Of a stretch of 64,000 nucleotides of DNA, positions 38,011 to 44,889 are shown piece after piece. The DNA is taken from the NCBI GenBank assembly GCA_013178005.1, contig JABLXL010000006.1:1-64000 (forward strand), written 5' to 3'. A program made the translations under genes and the position numbers. Under the pieces are notes generated by a model. The model searched no databases and was not told the origin of the DNA. It saw nothing but the letters and a program-made list of their open reading frames with translations. Numbering within the stretch: position 1 is the first letter of the stretch; the number at the start of each line of letters is the position of its first letter. This DNA comes from Actinomycetota bacterium. Its GTDB lineage: Bacteria; Actinomycetota; Geothermincolia; Geothermincolales; RBG-13-55-18.

Positions 38011-38016
38011 TATAAT
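38011..38016 (+). promoter_or_regulatory. TATAAT -10 box upstream of radA
   Basis: A perfect -10 hexamer 50 bp before the radA start. A perfect TTGACA lies at 37994-37999 but the spacing is only 11 bp, too short for a normal sigma-70 promoter, so the pair probably does not act together. Confidence 0.5.
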
Positions 38017-38066
38017 CGGTCCGGGATCCAGGTCCGGGTCGGTGGTTGTGAGGCAAGGAGGCTGAT

Positions 38067-39431
38067 TTGAAGACGGAGCGATCCATGTACGTCTGCGGCG
38101 AGTGCGGAGGAGCCTCCCTGCAATGGCTGGGCAGATGCCCCGCCTGCGGCAGCTTCGGGACCATGCGCGAGGAGAGGGAAGAGCCCCCGCGGCGGGGGAC
38201 GAAGGCGCGCGAAAGCTCGCTTCTGCGCATGGAGACGGTGGAAGGGGAAAGCCCACGGTTACGCACGGGCATCGGCGAGCTTGACCGGGTGTTGGGCGGA
38301 GGGGCGGTGCCAGGGTCCTTGGTGCTCCTGGGGGGAGAGCCGGGGATAGGAAAGTCCACCCTGCTTCTTCAAGCCGCGTCATCCTTCGCTATGGGGGGCG
38401 CCAAGGTCCTGCTCGTTAGCGGTGAGGAATCGGCCGCCCAGATAGCCTCCCGCGCCAGGCGCACCTTCAGCCTCAACCCTGATCTGTATCTCGCGTGCGA
38501 GACGGATATGGAGTCGGTGGAAGGCGTGGCAAGAGAACTTTCCCCCCAGGTTATGGTGGTGGATTCCATCCAGACCATGCGCAGCCCGGAGCTCGAATCT
38601 TCCCCCGGAGGCGTGAACCAACTGCGAGAGTGCGTGGCTCGCATGCAGGCGCTGGCCAAGGAGACCGGAGCGGTGATCTTTCTGGTGGGTCACGTCACCA
38701 AGGAGGGGGTGCTGGCCGGCCCCAGGCTGGTGGAGCATATGGTGGACTGCGTCCTTTATTTCGAGGGAGAACGCTTCGACTCCCTGCGCGTCCTCCGTGC
38801 CGCCAAGAACCGTTTCGGTTCCGTGAGCGAGGTGGGTATTTTCGAGATGACCGACGCCGGGTTGCGGGAGGTGGAGGACCCCTCGCGACTCTTCCTTGAC
38901 GCGCGCGAGAAGCCGGTGCCAGGGACGGCGGTGACGGTGATAATGGAGGGCAAGCGCCCGCTGCTCGTGGAGGTGCAGGCCCTGGTGGCGCCCTCGAGAC
39001 TCCCCGCGCCCAAACGCGTATCCACCGGCATGGACGGCAGACGCCTGGCGATTAACGTGGCGGTGCTGGAGCGCAAGGCGAAGGTCGCGCTTTCGGAGCG
39101 CGATATCTACGTAGGAGTGTGTGGGGGCCTGCAGGTCTCCGAGCCGGCCCTGGACTTGGGGGTATGCATGGCTATAGCATCCTCGCGTTATGATCGGACC
39201 CTTCCCCCGCACGCGGTCTTCGTGGGCGAAGTGAGCCTCACGGGGGAGGTGCGCCCGGTTTCCCGTATCGGCGAGCGGGCCCGTGAGGCGTCGCGCCTGG
39301 GGTTCCTCTCCCTGGTCATTTCGGACAAGGCGCGCGCCCAAGGTTTGCCTCACGGCATCGAGGTGGTGGGGGTCCGGGATGTGGCTCACGCCCTGGCGGC
39401 ATTTGGGATATCCCGTGCGCGCGAGCATTAA
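38067..39431 (+). CDS. radA: DNA repair protein RadA
   Basis: A 454-residue RecA-like helicase that promotes branch migration in recombination. It has an N-terminal C4 zinc finger (YVCGECGGASLQWLGRCPACGSFG), a RecA ATPase core with Walker A GGEPGIGKST, the diagnostic KNRFG motif, and a C-terminal Lon-protease-like domain (GVCGGLQVSEPALDLGVCMAIASS). The start is TTG at 38067, 5 nt after AAGGAGG. The clpC-radA-disA neighbourhood is a conserved Gram-positive arrangement. Confidence 0.96.
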   Translation: MKTERSMYVCGECGGASLQWLGRCPACGSFGTMREEREEPPRRGTKARESSLLRMETVEGESPRLRTGIGELDRVLGGGAVPGSLVLLGGEPGIGKSTLLLQAASSFAMGGAKVLLVSGEESAAQIASRARRTFSLNPDLYLACETDMESVEGVARELSPQVMVVDSIQTMRSPELESSPGGVNQLRECVARMQALAKETGAVIFLVGHVTKEGVLAGPRLVEHMVDCVLYFEGERFDSLRVLRAAKNRFGSVSEVGIFEMTDAGLREVEDPSRLFLDAREKPVPGTAVTVIMEGKRPLLVEVQALVAPSRLPAPKRVSTGMDGRRLAINVAVLERKAKVALSERDIYVGVCGGLQVSEPALDLGVCMAIASSRYDRTLPPHAVFVGEVSLTGEVRPVSRIGERAREASRLGFLSLVISDKARAQGLPHGIEVVGVRDVAHALAAFGISRAREH

Positions 39432-39673
39432 GTGAAGGCCCGCGGCCTGCGCTGCCTCGAATTACCCTTCCCTTACGCAAACCATGCGGCACGAATACAC
39501 TATTGCCGTGCATTGGTCAAGGCGGGTGCTCGCTGCCGGCGTTGACGCGAACCATTTTTTCAGCCTCCGCGCGCGACAAGGCACGGGTGCGCTTTTTTCG
39601 CGCATTGATTATGATATAGGCAGCTCGAGGCAAGTGCCGTCAGGCCCGTGGCACCACCGTTGACGGGAGGCCC

Positions 39674-40750
39674 ATGGAAGATTACCGCAAGGACCGGGAT
39701 TACCTTGAATACCTGCGCCTGGTCGCGCCGGGAACGGAGCTGCGCGAAGCGCTGGCCCGACTAATGTCCTCGCATCTGGGAGCTCTTATAGTGATGGGTG
39801 ACGGCGACGATGTCCTTGAGGTGGTGGACGGCGGGGTCGAGCTGAACTGGGAGTTTTCCGCCGCCAATCTCTTCCAGGTATCGAAGATGGACGGAGCAGT
39901 GGTGCTTGACGAGGGGCTCTCGAAAATTCGTTTCGCCAATGTCCACCTGGTGCCGGATCCATCCATACCCACCAAGGAGGGCGGGACGCGCCACCGCACG
40001 GCGGAAAGGGTCGCGAAACAGACGGGCAGGCTGGTCATCGCCGTCTCCGAACGCATGGAAAGAGTTACCATGTACAAGGACGACTGGAGCCACGTCATCC
40101 TCTCTGTGCGCGTGCTGATAAGCAAGGCGAACCAGGCGCTGCAGACGCTGGAGAAGTACAAAGCACGCCTCGACCACGTTTCCGCCACCCTGAGCGCGCT
40201 GGAGTTCGAGGACCTGGTAAGCCTCCAGGATGTGGCGAGCGTGCTGCAACGGGCGGAGATGATGGTCAGGTTGGCGGAGGAGATCAAGGTATACCTTGCG
40301 GAGTTGGGGGTGGAAGGCAGGTTGGTTGAGCTCCAGATGGAGGAGCTCATGTTCGGGGTAGAGAGGGAGAAGAGAAACGTCATCAGGGATTACCGCGTCG
40401 AGGAGCGGGGAAAAACGGTGGAGGCGGTGGAGAAAAGCCTCACCAACCTGACCGACGAGGAGCTGCTGCAGTTGACCAGCGTGGCACAAGCCCTTGGCTA
40501 TTCCGGCGCACACGATGAGATGGACCGGCCCCTTTCTCCCCGGGGATACCGCATGCTGGAGCGCATCCCCAGGCTGCCTTCATCGGTGGTGGAGAAGCTG
40601 GTCAAGAATTTCAAGACCATGCAGAACATCATGCAGGCCTCGGAGAAGATGCTCGACGAGGTGGAAGGGGTGGGCAAGGTACGCGCCCGCGCCATCAAGG
40701 AAGGGTTGCGCCGCATAGCCGAGTCGTCGCTGGTGGAGAGGTATATTTAA
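39674..40750 (+). CDS. disA: DNA integrity scanning diadenylate cyclase DisA
   Basis: A 358-residue octameric diadenylate cyclase making c-di-AMP from two ATP. The DAC domain has MDGAVVLDEGLSKI (DGA motif) and GTRHRTAERVA (RHR motif). A central helical domain and a C-terminal helix-hairpin-helix DNA-binding domain (VEGVGKVRARAIKEGLRRIAE) follow. A TATGAT -10-like element sits at 39610-39615, and a run of six T at 39593-39598 upstream may belong to a radA terminator. GGGAGGCCC precedes the ATG. Confidence 0.97.
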   Translation: MEDYRKDRDYLEYLRLVAPGTELREALARLMSSHLGALIVMGDGDDVLEVVDGGVELNWEFSAANLFQVSKMDGAVVLDEGLSKIRFANVHLVPDPSIPTKEGGTRHRTAERVAKQTGRLVIAVSERMERVTMYKDDWSHVILSVRVLISKANQALQTLEKYKARLDHVSATLSALEFEDLVSLQDVASVLQRAEMMVRLAEEIKVYLAELGVEGRLVELQMEELMFGVEREKRNVIRDYRVEERGKTVEAVEKSLTNLTDEELLQLTSVAQALGYSGAHDEMDRPLSPRGYRMLERIPRLPSSVVEKLVKNFKTMQNIMQASEKMLDEVEGVGKVRARAIKEGLRRIAESSLVERYI

Positions 40751-40906
40751 GAGGCCCGCGGTCCCGAGGTCACTAGAGGGCTCTGTGCCAGTCGCAAAGG
40801 CCTGCGGCATGGCGATGATACCGATGGCGTATGCCGCGGACCAATGGATAAACTTATCCATTATATGGTACCTGCTTTACTGAACGGCGCTGTCGGTTTA
40901 GCGTGT

Positions 40907-40936
40907 TTGACACCCCCGAAAGACCGAACCTATAAT
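40907..40936 (+). promoter_or_regulatory. Consensus sigma-70-type promoter
   Basis: TTGACA, an 18-bp spacer and TATAAT, both hexamers perfect. Transcription should start near 40943, about 20 nt before the MazG-like gene. This is the best-matching promoter in the window. Confidence 0.88.
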
Positions 40937-40965
40937 AAACTTAACCTGATGATATGGAGGAAATG

Positions 40966-41361
40966 ATGCGCGAGGCGGATTGTGCGGAATTCCAGAAGAC
41001 CGTTTCGGAGCACCTGGTCCGCAACCGCAGTATCCTCGATGTCATGACCAAGCTCCAGGATGCCGCAACAAGGATCAACCGCGCTTTGGCGAAGACCGTC
41101 ACCAGCTGCGGTTGTTTAAGTATAGAGGCAAAAAAGCAGGAATTGCCCGAGGATGCTAGTTTTTCCCAGGTGGCCAATTACGTCAAGAGCCATATAGAGG
41201 GCAAGCTCTGCCCCAACTGCGCCGACGTCATCGAGATGGAGCTGGGCAACGCCATGTTCTATCTCGCGGCTACCTGTTGCCTGCTCGACCTGGATCTTAA
41301 AAGCGTGCTGGAGAGGGAAAACGACCGCATAAACACCCTGGGAGTGTACAGCCTCACCTAG
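40966..41361 (+). CDS. MazG-like helical protein with cysteine pairs
   Basis: About 131 residues, all-helical in appearance. The segment VIEMELGNAMFYLAATCCLLDLDLKSVLERENDR resembles the second metal-binding helix of MazG-type NTP pyrophosphohydrolases, but the expected Asp is Asn (ELGN). Two cysteine clusters, TSCGCLS and LCPNCAD, are unusual for that family and may bind metal or act in redox sensing. Three in-frame ATGs (40954, 40963, 40966) surround the GGAGG site; only 40966 has workable spacing. It has its own consensus promoter and sits between disA and carD. Function is not established. Confidence 0.65.
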   Translation: MREADCAEFQKTVSEHLVRNRSILDVMTKLQDAATRINRALAKTVTSCGCLSIEAKKQELPEDASFSQVANYVKSHIEGKLCPNCADVIEMELGNAMFYLAATCCLLDLDLKSVLERENDRINTLGVYSLT

Positions 41362-41554
41362 CGGAGCGGTGACCCCGGTGCCAGGATACGGGCAGGAGCG
41401 TCCGCAGAGTACTTGAGTTTACAGCGAAGGATGGTTGTTGCCCGGATAGCCTGGACCGCGCTTTGACCACCCCGGTACTTGCGCAAGAACGGGATGCTTT
41501 TTCGCGCGGGAGGGAAACGCCGGGAAAGCCCAAGAGGCCTGAGAGGTGATGAGG

Positions 41555-42037
41555 ATGTTTCATGTGGGCGATGTGGTAGTCTATCCTCACCATGGGGCGG
41601 GGGTCATCGAGGGCATTTCCGAGAAGGACGTGGAGGGGGAGAAAAAGAAGTATTTCGTCCTCAGGATGTGCCAGGGAAACCTAAAGGTGATGGTTCCCGC
41701 GGATAGCTCGCAGGAAGTGGGTCTGCGCAGCGTCATCGGCGAGGAAGAGGTCGAGAGGGTTTTCGACATCCTGGGCGAGAAACCGACCCCCATGCCAAGC
41801 AACTGGAACCACCGCTACAAGAAGAACCGGGAAAAGCTGCACAGCGGCGATATCTTCCAGGTGGCGGAGGTAGTGCGCAACCTCACCGTAAGGGACATGG
41901 AGAAGGGGCTTTCCAGTGGCGAGAAGCGCATGCTGGCCCACGCCCGCGAGATACTCGCGAGCGAGTTGGCTTTTGCCGTGAGGGTGGAAGCCGAGGAAGC
42001 CCTGCGCATGATCGAGGAGACGTTCTCCTCCTCCTGA
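41555..42037 (+). CDS. carD: CarD family transcriptional regulator
   Basis: About 160 residues. The N-terminal RNA-polymerase-interacting Tudor-like domain (MFHVGDVVVYPHHGAGVIEGISEKDV) and C-terminal helical DNA-contacting domain (NREKLHSGDIFQVAEVVRNL, SSGEKRMLAHAREILASELAFA) are complete. CarD binds the polymerase beta subunit and stabilises open complexes at housekeeping promoters. ATG 41555 gives the canonical MFxVGD start and lies 8 nt after AGAGG. The PIN-TRAM gene follows after 120 bp. Confidence 0.95.
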   Translation: MFHVGDVVVYPHHGAGVIEGISEKDVEGEKKKYFVLRMCQGNLKVMVPADSSQEVGLRSVIGEEEVERVFDILGEKPTPMPSNWNHRYKKNREKLHSGDIFQVAEVVRNLTVRDMEKGLSSGEKRMLAHAREILASELAFAVRVEAEEALRMIEETFSSS

Positions 42038-42052
42038 CCCGGCGTCTTGCGC

Positions 42053-42058
42053 TATAAT
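42053..42058 (+). promoter_or_regulatory. TATAAT -10 box between carD and the PIN-TRAM gene
   Basis: A perfect -10 hexamer 16 nt after the carD stop, about 100 bp before the next start. No good -35 is seen. An imperfect CCCCCGGG/CTCGGGGG pairing follows in the leader. Confidence 0.45.
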
Positions 42059-42157
42059 CTATATGGACCCCCGGGTTCCATCATCTTTTTATCATCCGCT
42101 CGGGGGAATAACTGCGAAGGGAGGGTTGCGCCGCTGGTGCGGAAGCATGGTTAGTAC

Positions 42158-43222
42158 ATGGTAGTCCTCGTCGTCCGACTCATCTTCATGTTTGTCGGAG
42201 GGATAGGGGGCTATGAGCTGGGACAGCTTCTGGAGAGGCAATACCTGCACGATCTCGACCCGACTTATTATCTTATCGGCTTAATCGTTTCCATAATCGT
42301 CTGCGTGGGGTTGGGGTTCGTGATCGGGGGAGCCGCGGGAAGGTACCTGGCCAGACTCCTCAACCGTTTCGAGGTGGCTATTCAGGACGTCCCGGGCACC
42401 GATATCCTCATGGGAGCGATCGGCATCATAGCCGGTTTCCTCATCGCCTTCCTTCCCTCGGTCATACTCTTCCGTTCCTACCCGGGATGGGTTTTCGCCC
42501 TGGTTCTCTATGCCTTCTGTGGGGTCATAGGATACATCATCGCGGTGCAGAAAAAGGAGGACATCCTTAACCTGTTCCGGGGCTCGCGCCAGGCGCCGGC
42601 CGGTCCGGATGCGGAGAAGAAGGCGCGACCCGCGCTCATCCTGGACACCAGCGTGATCATCGACGGTCGCATCACCGATATCTGCCGCTCCGGCTTTATG
42701 GAAGGGCAGCTGGTGGCGCCCCGTTTCGTCCTCGAGGAGCTTCAGTCCATAGCCGATTCCGAGGAGCCCCTCAAGCGTAACCGCGGCAGGCGCGGCCTGG
42801 ACGTGCTCAACGCCCTGCAGAGACTGGACCGCGTGGAGGTACGGATCGAGGAACGGGACTTTCCCGAGATGTCCGGAGTGGACACGAAGCTGATCGCGTT
42901 GGCCAAGGATTTGGACCTGCCGGTCATGACCACCGATTTCAACCTCAACCGAATCGCCGAGCTGCAGGGGGTGCGCGTGTTGAACATCAACGAGCTGGCG
43001 AACTCACTGAAACCGATAGTGCTTCCGGGGGAATCCGTCACCCTTACCCTGGTCAAGGAAGGCAAGGAGCAGGGCCAGGGTGTGGGGTACCTCGACGACG
43101 GCACCATGGTGGTGGTGGAAAGGGGAAAAAAGTATATCGGGCGCAAGGTGGACGTTGTGGTGACCAGTATCCTACAGACGCCGGCGGGGAGGATGATCTT
43201 CTCCACGCTGAAGGGGGGATAG
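42158..43222 (+). CDS. PIN/TRAM domain membrane protein (YacL-like)
   Basis: A 354-residue protein with four predicted N-terminal membrane segments (residues about 1-135), a PIN nuclease domain starting PALILDTSVIIDGRITDI with catalytic acidic residues, and a C-terminal TRAM domain (PGESVTLTLVKEGKEQGQGVGYLDDGTMVVVERG). It is the counterpart of B. subtilis YacL, which lies in the same radA-disA-yacL-ispD-ispF order. It is probably a membrane-tethered RNA-binding nuclease; its substrate is unknown. Confidence 0.93.
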   Translation: MVVLVVRLIFMFVGGIGGYELGQLLERQYLHDLDPTYYLIGLIVSIIVCVGLGFVIGGAAGRYLARLLNRFEVAIQDVPGTDILMGAIGIIAGFLIAFLPSVILFRSYPGWVFALVLYAFCGVIGYIIAVQKKEDILNLFRGSRQAPAGPDAEKKARPALILDTSVIIDGRITDICRSGFMEGQLVAPRFVLEELQSIADSEEPLKRNRGRRGLDVLNALQRLDRVEVRIEERDFPEMSGVDTKLIALAKDLDLPVMTTDFNLNRIAELQGVRVLNINELANSLKPIVLPGESVTLTLVKEGKEQGQGVGYLDDGTMVVVERGKKYIGRKVDVVVTSILQTPAGRMIFSTLKGG

Positions 43223-43225
43223 GAG

Positions 43226-43954
43226 ATGGGAGGGGCGGCTGCGATAGTGGCCGGCGCGGGCAGAGGAGAGAGGATAGGCCACAAGGAAGGAAAACAGTTC
43301 CTGTCCCTGGGCGGCATACCGGTGCTCGCCCGTTCTCTTCTTAACCTGGCGGCGGTGCCCGAGGTGGAGGAGATAGTCCTGGTCGTGAACGCCGGGGACA
43401 TAGAGCGTGCGGAAAGGGAGATCGTTAAGCGCTACGCCCTGGAGAAGGTGAAAGCCGTGGTGGAGGGAGGGGAATGGAGGCAGGAATCGGTCTTCCGTGC
43501 CCTGCGAACCCTGCGTTCGCGCGCGGAGACCATCGTGGTGCATGACGGGGCGAGGCCGCTCGCCACCCCCCCGTTGTTCAGGCGCGCCCTCAAGGCCTTG
43601 TCCGATTGGGACTGCGAGGGAGTGATAACCGCCGTCCCGGTGGTGGACACCATCAAGGAGGTGGAGGGAGGCTGGGTGATCAGGACCCCGGAGCGGAGGC
43701 GGCTCTGGGCGGTGCAGACACCCCAGTGTTTTCGCTCCGCCGCCCTCCAGGACGCCCACGAGCGCGCTTTCCGGGAGGGGGTTTGGGCGACGGACGACGC
43801 GGCGTTGCTGGAGAGGTACCGTTACCGCGTGAGGGTGGTGGAAGGAGAGATCACCAACATCAAGATAACCTATCCCCGCGACCTCATCATGGCGGAAGCG
43901 TTGCTGGAGGAAGGAGGGCTGGAGGTTGTCGTTCCGGACGGGTCTGGGCTTTGA
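43226..43954 (+). CDS. ispD: 2-C-methyl-D-erythritol 4-phosphate cytidylyltransferase
   Basis: A 242-residue enzyme of the MEP isoprenoid pathway that couples MEP to CTP. The nucleotide-binding AAIVAGAGRGERIGHKEGKQFLSLGGIPVLARSL (with the catalytic Arg and Lys), VVHDGARPLATP, and the C-terminal TNIKITYPRDLIMAEALL are present. The first motif carries GAGRGERIG rather than the common GxGxRMG, a mild variation. It begins 3 bp after the PIN-TRAM stop and overlaps ispF by 29 nt. Confidence 0.95.
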   Translation: MGGAAAIVAGAGRGERIGHKEGKQFLSLGGIPVLARSLLNLAAVPEVEEIVLVVNAGDIERAEREIVKRYALEKVKAVVEGGEWRQESVFRALRTLRSRAETIVVHDGARPLATPPLFRRALKALSDWDCEGVITAVPVVDTIKEVEGGWVIRTPERRRLWAVQTPQCFRSAALQDAHERAFREGVWATDDAALLERYRYRVRVVEGEITNIKITYPRDLIMAEALLEEGGLEVVVPDGSGL

Positions 43955-44411
43955 CGCTCACGCATTCGAGGAGGGCAGGAAGCTGGTGCTGGGAGGGGTT
44001 CAGGTGCCGTATGCACGTGGGCTGGCGGGTCATTCCGACGCGGACGTCCTGACCCACGCCCTCATGGACGCCCTGCTGGGCGCGTGCGGGGAGAGGGACA
44101 TCGGGGAACATTTTCCCGATCAGGATCCGGCTTACCAGGGTATATCCAGCCTTGTGCTCCTGGAGGAAGTGGTGGGTTTGCTGAGGGAGAAGAACTACCG
44201 CGTGGTGAACGCCGACTGCGTGATCGTGGCGCAGGAACCGCGCCTGGCTCCTTATATCCAGAGCATGCGTGAGGCCCTGGCCTTCACCTTGGGGATAGAG
44301 ATCGACCGGGTGGGAGTCAAGGCCACCACCACCGAGGGAATGGGTTTCGCGGGGCGCGGCGAGGGCATCGCCGCCATGGCCACGGTGTTGCTCCAGAAGC
44401 CCGAGACCTAG
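43926..44411 (+). CDS. ispF: 2-C-methyl-D-erythritol 2,4-cyclodiphosphate synthase
   Basis: A 161-residue trimeric zinc enzyme that cyclises CDP-ME 2-phosphate. Metal ligands are in GLGFDAHAF and GHSDADVLTHALMDALLGA; the C-terminal TTTEGMGFAGRGEGIAAMATVLL is typical. The start is TTG at 43926, 6 nt after GGAAGGAGGGC, and lies inside ispD, so translation is probably coupled. Confidence 0.95.
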   Translation: MSFRTGLGFDAHAFEEGRKLVLGGVQVPYARGLAGHSDADVLTHALMDALLGACGERDIGEHFPDQDPAYQGISSLVLLEEVVGLLREKNYRVVNADCVIVAQEPRLAPYIQSMREALAFTLGIEIDRVGVKATTTEGMGFAGRGEGIAAMATVLLQKPET

Positions 44412-44537
44412 GTGAGCTTCCCTGAACAGGTCCGCACGCGCGGGGCTTGCAACAATAGTATTGCGCCTGGCTCCGGGAATATGGTGCCCGGGTTCATAAA
44501 TATTGATGCTAGGCTTAGAAGCATTGTGGACGCCCGC

Positions 44538-44564
44538 TTGACAGGCGTGTTAGCATGGTAACGT
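44538..44564 (+). promoter_or_regulatory. Possible promoter of the cobalamin riboswitch transcript
   Basis: A perfect TTGACA at 44538-44543 is followed after 15 bp by an extended -10-like TGGTAACGT. The -10 is weak. The implied start near 44571 is just upstream of the riboswitch. Confidence 0.4.
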
Positions 44565-44592
44565 TCGAGATTTCTTGAAAAGAGAAAAACAT

Positions 44593-44749
44593 GCCTGCCG
44601 GATCCCGCGAGGGATAAAAGGGAAGTCGGTGAGAGTCCGACACGGTAGCGCCGCTGTGACCGGGGAGCGAAGCCCCAATGATCCACTGGCATCGGCCGGG
44701 AAGGAGGGGCGGAGCGAGGATCCGGGAGTCAGAAGACCTATCCGGCAGG
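44593..44749 (+). promoter_or_regulatory. Cobalamin (B12) riboswitch aptamer
   Basis: The closing P1 helix is CCTGCCGGAT (44593-44602) with ATCCGGCAGG (44740-44749). Between them lie the conserved core GGGAAGTCGGTGAGAGTCCG, the ACGGTAGCGCCGCTGTGACCGG block, CCACTGGC, GGGAAGG and the B12 box AGTCAGAAGACCTATCCGGC. All landmarks of the cobalamin class are present in order. It should sense adenosylcobalamin or another cobalamin form and control the downstream secreted-protein gene. Confidence 0.95.
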
Positions 44750-44794
44750 GGTCAGCAAGCTCTCCGCATCAGAGGGAACCTGACGTGAAAGGCG

Positions 44795-44831
44795 ATCTCC
44801 ACTCTCAAGGCGAGAGCGGAGATTTTATTTT
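44795..44831 (+). terminator. Intrinsic terminator of the cobalamin riboswitch
   Basis: ATCTCC-A-CTCTC pairs with GAGAG-C-GGAGAT around a 5-nt loop, followed by TTTATTTT. It lies 45 nt after the aptamer and 59 nt before the ATG, so it is the expression platform: ligand binding should promote termination. CTCTCC at 44760-44765 could pair with GGAGA of the terminator stem as an anti-terminator. Confidence 0.88.
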
Positions 44832-44889
44832 CCGCGGCTATGCCCTCCTGAGCGCGGTGGAGCGGAAAGCGAGCCAAAGGAGGGAAAAG

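Noticed and set aside
37994-38016. TTGACA/TATAAT promoter of radA
   Set aside because: Both hexamers are perfect but only 11 bp apart, too close for a normal sigma-70 promoter; only the -10 is kept as a feature.
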